From positions 1 through 64,000 of the forward strand of contig JAKCPI010000460.1 in the NCBI GenBank assembly GCA_023213315.1: DNA of 64,000 nucleotides, read 5' to 3'. Positions 32,537 to 43,070 of this stretch are shown here, one piece after another; positions within the stretch are counted from its first letter, which is position 1, and each line of letters starts with the position of its first letter. Source of the stretch: Euborellia annulipes. Its lineage: Eukaryota > Arthropoda > Insecta > Dermaptera > Anisolabididae. Under the pieces are notes generated by a model. It had not been told where the DNA came from. It ran no database searches and saw only the letters and a program-made list of their open reading frames with translations. The position numbers were made by a program, and so were the translations under genes.

Positions 32537-32936
32537 ACCTAAGTGCGCTTTTTTCAACTTTTGGAAAACTAAAAAAAAACTGTTTTGCAGCTTAAGTATA
32601 GGTCTAGTCTTCTTCAAATATTTTTTTACCAAATCAAAAACCTGCTATTGGAATAATCTATTTAAAAAATTATTATTTTTCCTTTAAGTTTTTGAGTAAT
32701 TAATTTTTGAAAAAATTGCACTGGTTTCTGCAATAAATGAGTGATTTTTTAAAAATTATTATTGAAATTAAGTCAAACCATTAATTTTTACCTGTTTTGG
32801 TATCAAAGGTAAGTAACAGACACACTTAAGTATAAAAAAGAGTGTTTTTACTATGCCTAAATCGGAAAATACATGTAGACTACACGCTACAGTATGTCTA
32901 TATACAACAGCGCATATACAGAGACGTACTGCAGTC

Positions 32937-33070
32937 AGGGGCGTAGCGAAGAGATTTTTCAGGGGGGCGGGGGGAGTAGGCCAAAAATGCCAACTAAATT
33001 TAATCAATTTGCCAACTGTACAACTCACATTCTTTTTCACCCTACATATATTAATTTACTAGAGGCTAAA
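32937..33070. mobile_element. Possible truncated hAT left end
   Basis: CAGGGGCGTAGCGAAG followed by a G-run looks like a hAT terminal repeat, but no inverted partner with a matching duplication is found. Weak call. Confidence 0.35.
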
Positions 33071-33099
33071 CCCGACGCCCCTTAGTCGCTATATTACAT

Positions 33100-33285
33100 C
33101 AGGGCCGGATCTAGGGGGGGGGGCAGTGGGTGCGTGTGCCCCGGGCGGCAGATATCAGGGGCGGCAATTAAAGAAAAATTTAGTAAAAAAAAGGTAAAAT
33201 GATATGAATTTCGTATAGAAAATTTTAAGGAGGGGTCGGCAAATTAAATTTTGCCCCCTAAAAAAATCTGCTAGTTCCGGCCCTG
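33100..33285. mobile_element. hAT-type MITE with near-exact 8-bp duplication
   Basis: The ends CAGGGCCGGATCTAG and, inverted, CAGGGCCGGAACTAG are flanked by TATTACAT (33092-33099) and TATGACAT (33286-33293), seven of eight identical. It is 186 bp, with a G-run at the left. It is nested in 31717-37690. Confidence 0.8.
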
Positions 33286-33695
33286 TATGACATGTTCGAT
33301 GTTTTATGTCCCCTCCCCCTTTGCTATTTTAATATTAAAAAACTAAAGGATTAAACAAAATTTTTGATAGAAATATAATTAAGGCAAGATTTTTTTCAAT
33401 TGAGAAATTCCCCATATAATTACACTCAATGAAAAATTTTGTCGAGTAGTTCAGGACCCTTACAGACTAAATCTCTCTTCTTTTGTCTTGTGTAATTTAC
33501 CGGGGTGTTTTAAGCAATTCCTGTGTTTTTATATAGGATACCCTAATTCCAAAAATACCATAAGTTTTTCTCCATCAAATTTAGTTTTAGAGATTTAGAG
33601 AAAATTAAATGTTAATAGAAAATGAGCCCTAGAGCGACTCTTATTTTGAATTTTCTCGCTTTACCTCTTAAAAAGAAATACATTAGTACCTTGCT

Positions 33696-33950
33696 CAGGA
33701 TGCCCTTTCATAACAAGCAATTTGCATAACGAGCAAAAAAAAATTGTAAAAATATGACTTGCTTAACGAGTGACGTTTCGCATAACGAGTGGAGAGGAGA
33801 GAGAAAGTCCCGGATTGTGCTCATGTTACATCAGTCTGTGTCATGAGGGGACAGCTCAAAGGGGAGAATGTTATTGTTTCGCATAACGAGTGTTTCGCTT
33901 TACGAGTATGATTCTGGAACGAATTATGCTCTTTAAGCGAAGTTCCACTG
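33696..33950. mobile_element. Pogo/Tigger-like MITE
   Basis: The right end AAGCGAAGTTCCACTG is followed by TA. The interior repeats TAACGAG and GCATAACGAG, the wording found in Tigger-type ends. The left end is diverged (CAGGATGCCCTTTCATAAC). A second copy in the opposite orientation is at about 53450-53790. No coding sequence. Confidence 0.55.
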
Positions 33951-34294
33951 TACATAGAAATATAAAGTTTCAGCCCAATTTGAGGCTTTTTAGTAGTGCA
34001 AAACACGGCTAAAATTTTAGAAAAATCGAATTTTTTCATTTTTTTTTTCAACTTTGGACACCCCTAATAGGTAGAATCTTTTACCATTACTGAATGCAAA
34101 AAACATATATTTACGATATTCTGTAGTTCTTTCACTTTCTAAAAATCATTCTAAAGAAATTATGAACAAAATAGTTATCAAAGTCAATTTTGTTAAAAAG
34201 CAAATATAAGAAAATTTTATGATAAAGATGGTGTTTTGCGCCAAGAATTTAGAGCTATTCTTGGGTATATGGATGGATAGCTCTGAATCCTGAC

Positions 34295-34844
34295 TAGGGT
34301 CCGACCGAAACAAGATTTTCAACCGAAACCGAATAACATAAATAAATAAGGAATAACAGGAGCCATGAGAACCTGCCCCCCCCCACCACTTGAAACCCTG
34401 GGGGGCCCCCCCCCCCCCCCCTCACATAAAAAAAGGGGGGGCCCGGGGGGGGGGGGGGGGGGGGGAAAAAAAAAAAAATAAAAAAAAAAAAAACCGAAAC
34501 CGAATATTCGGCCTCGATCTTAGTTTCGGCCGAAACCGTAACCGAAACCGAAACTTGAATTTCCTATAAAAAATTCATATCCTTTTACCTTTTTTTTTTT
34601 TTTGTGAAATTTTTTTTAAAATTTTTTTCCTTCCCATGAAAATCATTTTACCTTTTTTTAGGGAGACTAAAAATTTTTTTCTCCCTCAAGTGCAATCATT
34701 TCACCTTTTTTTTTTATTTTTGCATGCGAGTCTCATCCCATCCTTTTCAAACTCAGGTTTCGGCCGGGGCCGAAACCGAAACTAGGGCCGAAACCAGGAT
34801 TTTTGGCCGAAACTGGCCGAAACCGAATATTCGGTCGGTTCCTA
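34295..34844. mobile_element. hAT-type MITE rich in CCGAAAC, duplication ATCCTGAC
   Basis: The ends TAGGGTCCGACCGAA and, inverted, TAGGAACCGACCGAA are flanked by an exact ATCCTGAC (34287-34294 and 34845-34852). CCGAAACCGAA words at the left and GGCCGAAAC words at the right fill the subterminal regions. These may be transposase-binding repeats; that is inference. The middle has unusual C- and G-runs (34378-34465) absent from the sister copy at 47285-47701. Confidence 0.9.
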
Positions 34845-35816
34845 ATCCTGACTAAGAAAACTGTTTTGCTCATAATTTCGTTATCAATGAATTATTATTA
34901 TTTTTTTTTTTTTTAACTTTTTCGGCTACAGAGGCCAGGTATGACTTTATTTAAAATATTTCTAAATTACATTATACCGATGGCTACCGATAGGACGTTC
35001 CACAAGCTGATTGCTCTGGATCACCAATCCCGTGGCTTTTGCCACGCTTGGCATTGCTTAACTTTTGGAAAGTTAAAAACTATAGAAGAACGTAAACATA
35101 CTTTTTTTTCCATTCAGGGATGGTAAAAATTCTATTCAGGAGTGTCCTGAAAAAAAAAATGAAAAAAAGCAATTTTTCTAAACTTTTAGCCGTGTTTTGA
35201 ACCACTAAGCCACCTCCGAATGGGCTCAAACTTTACAGTATAGATCTCTATTTCTATGAATTTCAACTAACTGCATATTTTTAAGGGGTAACGACTTAAA
35301 AAAATCTAGAAAATTCAAAATAAGATTCGCTCTTGATCAGATTATTTATTAAAATTTAATTTTCTCTATATCTCTTAAACTAGAGCCGATGGCGCAAAAT
35401 TGATGGCATTTTTGGAATTAGCGCTTCCATATAGCCAGAAATAGCCCTAAATTTCAAAAAAAAACTTTTTTGTTGACCTGTATAAAATTTATATTTCTAT
35501 CAAAAACATTGTTTAATTGGAATCCTTTTTTACAATTATAGTAAATAAAGAAAATTATTCCATTTCCAATAACAAATGAACGACTGAGGTTTCTTTTATT
35601 TGTTCAAATATTTTATTTTTCCCTTTTAAAATAATCCTAATGATTTTCTCTATGTGTTTTTGTTTATATTATATAATAAATTTATATTCAGTAAAAAGAA
35701 AATAAATTTATTTATTTGAAAATTAAAAAAAAATTTTTTTTTAATAGATGAAAATCAGCGGCGTAACCAGCCTTTGAGGGCGGGGGGGCGAAGCTTAACT
35801 AGGGCGCCGATTTTCC

Positions 35817-36310
35817 AGGGGGCTCCGCCCCCTGGACCCCCTTGCTCGCCTTCGGCGAGCAATTGCCCGCCTTCGGCGGGCAAATTTCTTACATCCTGTA
35901 ATTTCCTCAGCGAATTTGTTTATATTTACATGTTTTTTAATGACACCTGTATGATTTTGTTTTGATTTTTCTTTGCTTTTAAGAAAAATGTTTTCTTCTG
36001 TGATTATTTCAAAAACTATTCAGTTTTCGGAAAAATATCAAAGAATAAAAACTTTTTAAAATTTAGTATTTTATCAAAATATGACAAAGAAATTGAAAAT
36101 TTCGAAATTTCTGAAAAAACTTATTAGGTAAAGTACTACTTCCAAGTGACGAATTTAATCCAAAAGTTGATAGAAATCTACAATTTTAGTGTAAGGAGCA
36201 TATACCAAATTTTATCGATCTAGCTGCTTTGGTTTTTAAGCAATCGTGTTCACACACACACCCAGACGTAATTCCAATAGAATATACGAGAAAGTCTCGG
36301 GGAAGTCATT
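35817..36310 (-). mobile_element. Helitron-like fragment with GC hairpins
   Basis: Three hairpins in a row, CCAGGGGGCTCCGCCCCC with its closing TGG, GCTCGCCTTCGGCGAGC and GCCCGCCTTCGGCGGGC, repeat the cluster at 44434-44560. The stretch after them (AATGACACCTGTATGATTTT to GGGGAAGTCATTCCCC) is found again at 47807-48224 and, inverted, at 52507-52577. The terminal hairpin and CTAG are missing here, so the Helitron assignment rests on the copy at 44430. Confidence 0.5.
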
Positions 36311-36316
36311 CCCCAT

Positions 36317-36467
36317 GTTTTTTTTTTAACACACACTTTTTTCCCACTCACACTCACACACACATGCACACAGTCTTTTCGGCAACTTAGGCCATATAAG
36401 ACTTTGACTTTGACATTTGGTATTCAAATGGCTTAAATAAAATCATCGGACTGCCTGGGATCCGAAC
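36317..36467 (-). repeat. tRNA-derived SINE, copy 2, truncated
   Basis: It reads on the minus strand from GGTTCGGATCCCAGGCAG (B box) through the family body to GCCGAAAAGACTGTGTGC and an A-rich tail. The part upstream of the B box is missing, so it is 5' truncated. It lies in the hAT element at 35756-37183. Confidence 0.75.
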
Positions 36468-37690
36468 CAGCAAGTCTAAATAAACGGGTTCGGGCGGACG
36501 GGCATGCAAATGAAATTTTATTTAAAAATTGCTAGACATTCGTTCATTCATTCACTAAATCTCGGGCGGGAATGGGCGGGTTTGAAAAAATTCCTGGGGA
36601 GCTCGGGCGGGCCTGAAGAATGGGAAAAGCCCTTTCATTTTGAGAAGATCGAAAAAAATGAAAAACCACATCAGTAAAATACTAGTACTTTTTGGGCGAT
36701 TTTGATTAAAAGCTTATTTTCACGCTCCCGGGGGGTGTTTAACTTAAATATAACATTTCAGTCTCATAGCTCAATTCCTTCATGCCTAAAAAAATTTTGA
36801 ATTCCAAAAAATTAAATATTAAGGCTTATACGAATCCTGAGTAAATCTCCACAGCCATTAAACATCAAATTAAGGCTTATATATTGCAAAATAAAAAAAT
36901 TTTAATTATAAAGCCTCTATATACGTTATTTATTATTTTTGGAATTAAATTCTTTTAAAATAGTAGATTTCAAGTTGTAATATAATTTTAAAAGAAAACA
37001 ATCAATTTTTTAAGACAATCGATGAAAAGAATATGATAAAATCACATACACTGGGCTATATTTTAGAGACCGTAGGGCGCCTATGCCGGTTTCGGGGGGC
37101 GCCAAGGGCTCGATGCGCCTGGGGCGGGGGGGGGGGGCTCGAGCCCCCCCTCGCCCCCCCCCCCCCCCCTGGTTACGCCACTGATGAAAATATAAAAAAG
37201 AAAATTTAATTTTTTTTTTTTTTAATTAAAATATAAATTAGGATTAGGTTCATCATCTGAACTATCCGACATGGCATAAGAACTATATAATGTAATAATA
37301 AACAAAATAACACCTAATTTTCACCGAAAACTCACGAAAACTAACTACTCAGTGTTAGGTAACCTTTGGATCAAACCAGCGAGTCACAAGACACGTGATG
37401 TCTACAGGGCACGAGTGAAATTAACCGCAGAAAGAACGGATTATTTTCAAGGCTGCCAAATAGCATTGCTGATGAGGAACATTGGTAATTTCGGCACTAA
37501 AAGATGTATTTACCTTTAAATTGTACATTAGCACCAAAAACACATTTTTTGAAATTTTGTCCCTTAGGTGGTTTCTGAAATAAACGATTCATTTATAAAG
37601 AAAATTCAATTAGCAATTTCGTTTTAGGGGCCCCTAGATCCCAGGGCCCTGTGCGGGTGCACCTGTTGCACCTGCCTAGTTACGGCCCGT

Positions 37691-38732
37691 CAAATAAGTA
37701 TTGAAGACATAAAAAAAAAAGTGAACGATGCTTATAAATATTTTTTTTACAATTATTAGATAGGTAATTGTTATTATTTTGAGATTAGACTGTGCAACTA
37801 TTTTTTTTTTTTTTTTTTGTATTTCTATCATAAAAAAAAAAATTACAATTGCTTACAATAAACACAACACAATCAGATTGTTTAAATTTATTTATTTTTA
37901 GTCTGTGGTCTTCTTTGTTAAATTTTAGAAGAGAAGGAAATTCTTAAAAGCAGTTAAGGAGTGATGGATATTAATTTAATTATAATTGATATGCATGAGG
38001 GGCAATGCATTTATTTGCTAATTTGATCTGGATGGGAGTGGATATCTGGTATTCTTTAAATAAGGCAATTTGACGAGTTTAGAAAAAAGTTCTATGCTGG
38101 CAAAATCTATTTTGAAAAATCTATGATTAATTGGTTAAATCGTTTTATTTATAATTTTACTGAAAGCAATTCATTATTTTTCATGAGGTGGGTAAGATAA
38201 TAAATGAAATGCCTTACGGGTCGTAATGGTCAGGTCAGTTTGGGTGTATTTCGGCTAACGGGTTTCCGAAGACCCTTCATTTGCGTCGGATTCAGAAAAG
38301 TCTGGAAAAAATGCAAACATCCAATTTCCTCTTAATAATTGGAAAGTATATGATGCAAAATGTAAAAAAATTGAAAAAATATTTTAGAGTTTAGTGAAAA
38401 AAAATTAAAACAAATGTAAGATGAAATGAAAAATTTTCCTCTTCTTTTTATTTAAATTTTCATTGATAATATGTTTTGTTGCAAAGTGAAAATTTTATTC
38501 TTTTTTTAGAGAGTTGTAAGCAAAATAAATTTTATTTACTTATCATTCTATCTCTTATAATATAAACGAAAATTATGAAGACAATTTAGTATAACGAAAT
38601 ACAATATATTTTTTACATAATACCCAGTGACGGCTCTAGCATATTCTCAGCGGGGGGGGGGGCAGGAGTGGGGCAAGCTTACCAACAGGGGGGGGGCAGT
38701 CAATAATTATATTGGCTATATCAACAGAGAAA
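37691..38732. other. Non-coding stretch
   Basis: AT-rich with A and T runs; no gene seen. Near 38634 CAGTGACGGCTCTAGC followed by a G-run looks like a lone hAT-type end without a partner. Confidence 0.4.
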
Positions 38733-39940
38733 CAAAAAAAATCTGGTGTGACTGGCGCACAGCACACAACTTTTTCTTACTCTTCGGTAAGAGAAAGTTG
38801 TGCACCGTGCTGGTCACACCAGATTTTTTTGGGTCGAGATATATTTAGTTTCCCATAGCAACTTAGTTTCAAACTTGCATTTTAAACGTTGACTGCTTGA
38901 AATAAACTATGGTTATTTTTCAAAATTTTAATCTCATATTTGGACATTTTACACACAATATAGAATCGTAAATAAATACAAAATTAACATACAAATCCCT
39001 ATAGGCCCTCGGGGCATGGCGTAGAGGTTAGCGTGCTAACCTCGTATACCAAACGTCGCGGGTTCGGACCCCAGGCAGTCCGATGATTTTATATAAGGCA
39101 TTTGGATACCAAATGGCTTATATAAGAATGCCTGGACCCCAATATGTATAATAATAAATAACGGTTATCGTCTAAAGTCTTAAATGGCCTAAGTTGCCGA
39201 AAAGACTTTGTGAATGTGAGTGTGATTGTGAGTGTGAATGAGAAAAAAGTGTGAATGTTTAAAAAAAAAAAAAAAAAAAAATCCCTATAGGAAATTAACA
39301 TTGGCCAAATGCGAAGATAAGGTGGAAAGTTTAAAACGCGTAGAAAGAGAGAAGATAGTTTTGTGTGAGAGAGAGAGAGAGAGAGAGATATGTTTTCTCG
39401 GAAACAATTAAAGACAGAAATAAAATAAAAATAAATGGGAATTTAAATAAAAATTGATTTTTAATCTAAAAAAAAGAAAAAGATTTAAATTCGGTTACCA
39501 TGGCAACCATTTCAATCTTTCCTATGAAGAACAAGAGTAAAGTGGTCTTCAGAAGATTTCAACCGCAAAATGAGAATATAGTTATATAGTTGATTTATGA
39601 ATTTAAAAAAAAATCCTTGGAGGAAATTTTGAGAAAATCGAAAAAACTGAAAAAGTACTTCAGTAAAGTACTAGTACTTTTTGGCTGATTTTGTTCAAAA
39701 GCTTATTTTGAGATTCTGGGAAGGTACCTAAGTTAAATATAAAATTTCAATCCGGCAGCTCAATTCCTTCATGCTAAAAATCTATCCACACACACACACA
39801 CGGACCAATTTGCGGGACCAACTTTTTTGGACTCAGGGGACCTCAAAACATGTATATCCATCAAAATCTCGACATCGAATTTTTGACATGATCGCAATAC
39901 TTTCTCTCTCTATATATTTCATATATAGGGTAAGAGAAAG
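38733..39940 (+). mobile_element. CTTTCTCTTACC family copy, from hairpin to terminus
   Basis: It begins with the small hairpin (ATCTGGTGTGACTGGCGCAC pairing with the stretch ending in CACACCAGAT at 38823) and runs through GTTGACTGCTTGAAATAAAC, a GA microsatellite at 39368-39388, AGTACTTCAGTAAAGTACTA and a CA microsatellite to the terminus GGGTAAGAGAAAGTA. A SINE interrupts it at 39006-39278 with a clear duplication, so this copy is older than the SINE. No coding sequence is recognised. Confidence 0.7.
39006..39278 (+). repeat. tRNA-derived SINE, copy 3, with 13-bp duplication
   Basis: This is the most complete copy. It has an A-box-like TGGCGTAGAGGTTAGCG at about 39017 and a B box GGTTCGGACCC at 39061-39071, at the spacing usual for tRNA-type promoters. 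The family body with its ATTTGGATACCAAAT palindrome follows, then the 3' part and an A tail. AAATCCCTATAGG flanks it on both sides (38993-39005 and 39279-39291), the mark of LINE-driven insertion. It should be transcribed by RNA polymerase III if active. Confidence 0.9.
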
Positions 39941-40256
39941 TAATAAGAGAAAATAAAAATTGAATTAAATTCAAAACTTTATCTTTTTATTTCAATATTA
40001 GTGACGCTTCGATTACAACTGAAATATAATTATTATGGCGATTTTCAGTAACGGTGCTAGCATAGCTTAATCAATTTGAACTACTATCGAGGGAGAGGTA
40101 GAAGAAAAGTTCGGCTTGTTTATGAACTTCAGAATTTTCATGCTTTTTTAAGCCTTCAGCACTGTTTGCTTTTTTCCAATTTCTATATCCAAATTTCACA
40201 AAAACTGTTTTGCCATCATTTTTTGTGTCGACATATATTTAGTTTCCGCCGATATA

Positions 40257-40336
40257 CAGTAGAGTCCCGTTAATCCGAACTAATTGGGACCGAGGGTCGT
40301 TCGGATTATCGGGAAGTTCGGATTAACCGGAATTGT
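40257..40336 (+). mobile_element. Pogo/Tigger-like terminal fragment
   Basis: CAGTAGAGTCCCGTTAATCC, preceded by TA, is the well-known left end of Tigger-type elements. It continues with GGTCGTTCGGATTATCGGG and GTTCGGATTAACCGG. Only the end is present. Confidence 0.6.
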
Positions 40337-40358
40337 AAGCTTGAATTAGTTAATTTTA

Positions 40359-40962
40359 CTTTCTCTTAGCCTATATATGAAATATATATAGAAAGTATTG
40401 CGATCATGTCAAAAATTCGATGTCGAGATTTTGATGGAAATACATGTTTTGAGGTCCCCTGAGTCCAAAAAAGTGGGTCCCGCAAATTGGTCTGTGTGTG
40501 TGTGTGGGGGGGGGGTGTGTGAGCGTGTGCGTGTGCGTATGTCTGTGTGGACAGATTTTTAGCATGAAAGAATTGAGCTACCGGATTGAAATTTTATATT
40601 TAACTTAGGTACCTTTGAAGAATCTCAAAATAAGCTTTTGAACAAAATCGGTCAAAAAGTACTAGTACTTTACTGATGTACTTTTTTAGTTTTTTTCGAT
40701 TTTCTCAAAATTCCCTCCAAGGGTTTTTTTAAAATTCATAAATCAACGATTTTTTAGATGCTCTTTAAAATGTATATTCTCATTTTGCCGTTGAAATCTT
40801 CTGAAGACCACTTTACTCTTGTTCTTCATAGGAAAGATAGAAATGGTTGCCATGGTAACGGAATTTAAATCTTTTTCTTTTTATTAGATTAAAAATCAAT
40901 TATTATTTAAATTTCCATTTTGTTTTATTTTTTTTCTGTCTTTGATTGTTTCGGAGAAAACA

Positions 40963-41005
<43 letters not shown>

Positions 41006-41418
41006 TGCAAACATTATCGTCTGTCTGTCCGCCTTCTCTCATAGGCCTAATGTTAATTTCCTATAGGGATTTGTATGTTAATTTCGCTGTAATATTTATC
41101 AAAGACGTTTCACTGAACTTTTCGCTTCTTCAAAACCGTGGCGAGTGGCGCTAATGCCCTCAAAAGCTGATGCGCGCAAAAAGTCTCAACATCAACCAAT
41201 CAATATAAAACTTTCAAACCCCTTTTCTCGAATTGTTGAATTTTGGACTTTGCAACTATGACTCTCAGCAGGCGATTTATAAATAAATGAGCCCTTCATT
41301 TTGAAAGTGGCTCAAGTCTGCTTATACTTAAATTGGAATATTTAAGGGTTTGAGTTTCAATGCAATTAAAAACAATACTTTCTCTCTCTATATATTTCAT
41401 ATATAGGGTAAGAGAAAG
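40359..41418. mobile_element. CTTTCTCTTACC family, complete copy with both termini
   Basis: Inverted ends CTTTCTCTTAGCC and, at the other side, GGGTAAGAGAAAG have TA outside both, as in Tc1/mariner insertions. The match of the two ends extends through the TATATATTTCATATATA section. Internal landmarks are a TG/G microsatellite (40490-40550), a CT microsatellite (40965-41002) and ATTTCCTATAGGGATTTGTA. At 1060 bp it has no transposase, so it is non-autonomous. The family has about nine copies or parts in this window. Confidence 0.7.
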
Positions 41419-41452
41419 TAATATACGTACGGGATACTAATGAGCAGGGCCG

Positions 41453-42196
41453 GATTGTAGAGCATTAAATTTCCTAAAATTTCGTTATTAAAACGCGTAT
41501 TTAGAGCCAATATTAACCGAGATACGGTCGATCAAAGTTTCTATTTGTTTTACATTTCGAGGAACTTGGTCTAACTTTAATCGGCCGTATCTCGGTTAAT
41601 ATTGGGTCTAAATATTCGATTTATTAACCCAATCTTAGCAAATTTAATGCTCTACAACTTTTTCATGTATTAAAATTCACAAAATATGTTTAGTTTCCGA
41701 GATATAAGCGAAAAACTGAAAAAAGTCCAAAATATTTCGAAATGAAAAAAAGAAATTTTGATCAGCCGAATCTCGGTTAATATTTGGTCTGAAAATTCGT
41801 TTTATCAACCAAATTTTATACTCTTTCTAATTTATTATGGGGGAGTGCACAAAATATGCTTAGTTTAAGAGATATAAGCGAGATACTGAAAAAAGTACAC
41901 ACATTTTGCGTTTTTTTTTTGTTTTTCTCCAACCCTACGAATTAAACAAAAGCAAACATTAAAAGCTAAAAATAGAATTTAAGTTTTTTGGTCTAGAAGA
42001 GGAATTCGCAAATTCTTTATTTAAAATTTATTTATTGTCCAAAGGGATGGTTTATGGTCTATCCTAAAAGACCATCAGAACCCCACCTCAGGTAAATTCA
42101 CACAGACACTGCATATGTAGTGGTGAGTCAATTGGGCTGCCTAACAGTAGGCGTCTTTCAAATGGCTCAGGGTGCAAATGTTTATGTTCCCCATGG
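41453..42196. mobile_element. Half copy of the CCATGGGGAAC palindromic element
   Basis: It corresponds to the right half of the 8355-9995 element: ATTGTAGAGCATTAAATTT, then TCGGTTAATATTGGGTC, and the end ATGTTCCCCATGG followed by TA at 42197. The left arm is lost. No gene. Confidence 0.7.
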
Positions 42197-42289
42197 TATA
42201 AACACAACCTCAGTTTAAAATGTTTCACCTAAAACCTACACCGCAATCTCTAAACTTACTTATTTATACGAGTGAGGAAGGTGCCTAAC

Positions 42290-43070
42290 TTAAATATCTC
42301 AAAAACTATTAAACATACGAAGCTGTGGTTTAGCTTTAATTGTTTGAAATTTAATGCACTTTAAAAATGATAATAACAACTAATGTCAAAAGCCCATAGT
42401 TTTTTAATTAAACTGCAAAAACTGAAAAATGTCCGAAAATTTTGAAGTTTTTCTCGTATTACGCAGGTAGCACAACTTTTTTTTGATTGCAAAATGTGGT
42501 TTCACACTCTCCTAAGGGGTCCAAATAACATACCAAAAATGCAGCGTTACTTCGCGTTTGCGAATTTAATGTTGAATTTGACTGGACTATTACTGCAATT
42601 TTTGTTTTATTACGATTACAAGAGAACTATAAGGGTTACTGACCCCTTACTGCGCTTAAATGAAAGGTAATTAAATGTGCTAAAACTCTATTTATCACAA
42701 CTTGTCTCTAAACTTGAGCGGTTAAGCCGATATCCGGCTTTAAACATAAGCAAAACTGAAAATTGTAACATTTGTGAAAATCTTGTACATTTTTCAAACA
42801 TCATATCTCAAAAACTATTAAACATACCAAGCTGTGGTTTAGCTTTAATTGTTTGAAATTTAATGCCCTTTAAAAATGATAATTACAACTAATGTCTAAA
42901 AGCCCATAGTTTTTGAATTAAACTGCAAAAACTGAAAAAAGTGCGAAAATTAAGCAGTTTTTCTCGTACTATGCGGGAATCACAACTTTTTTTTTGATTG
43001 CAAAATGTGGTTTCGCACTCCCCCAAGGGATCCAAATAACATACCAAAAATGCAGGAATACTTTACGTTT
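42290..43070 (+). repeat. Two direct repeats of ~265 bp
   Basis: The stretch from ATCTCAAAAACTATTAAACA (42293) to ACATACCAAAAATGCAG (about 42545) recurs from 42806 to 43054 in the same orientation with few changes. The spacing is about 510 bp. It may be a two-unit tandem duplication or an LTR-like pair; no PBS or coding region lies between them. Confidence 0.8.

Larger units (their letters stand above)
33560..35420. repeat. Inverted-repeat element interrupted by two insertions
   Basis: Around 33600-33660 (AAATGAGCCCTAGAGCGACT) and 35310-35410 the words are inverted relatives. The same holds for 33960-34030 (AGCCCAATTTGAGGC, GCAAAACACGGC) and 35175-35245. Between the arms lie a pogo-like MITE (33696-33950) and a hAT MITE (34295-34844). 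The outer limits cannot be fixed. Confidence 0.5.
35756..37183. mobile_element. hAT-type element with 8-bp duplication ATGAAAAT
   Basis: The ends CAGCGGCGTAACCAG and, inverted, CAGTGGCGTAACCAG have exact ATGAAAAT duplications at 35748-35755 and 37184-37191. Inside it are a Helitron-like fragment with GC hairpins (35817-36310), a SINE (36317-36467) and a piece of the CTTTCTCTTACC family (about 36640-36790). A G-run and C-run lie near the right end. No transposase. Confidence 0.85.
31717..37690. mobile_element. hAT-type element expanded by nested insertions
   Basis: The ends CAGGGCCGTAACTAG (31717-31731) and, inverted, ACGGGCCGTAACTAG are flanked by CAAATGAG and CAAATAAG (7 of 8 identical). 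Inner sequences also mirror each other: GTTTATTTCAGAAACCACC near 32148 against GGTGGTTTCTGAAATAAAC near 37568. The element was therefore originally a short foldback-like hAT element. Most of the 6 kb now between its ends is later insertion. No transposase is seen. Confidence 0.6.

Noticed and set aside
39006..39078. Functional tRNA gene
   Set aside because: A and B boxes are present, but the sequence does not close into an acceptor stem, and it is followed by a conserved 200-bp body, A tail and target duplication, which makes it a SINE.
40965..41002. CT tract as a promoter element (GAGA-type)
   Set aside because: It is found at the same place in several copies of one repeat family and has no gene downstream; a microsatellite carried by the element is the simpler reading.
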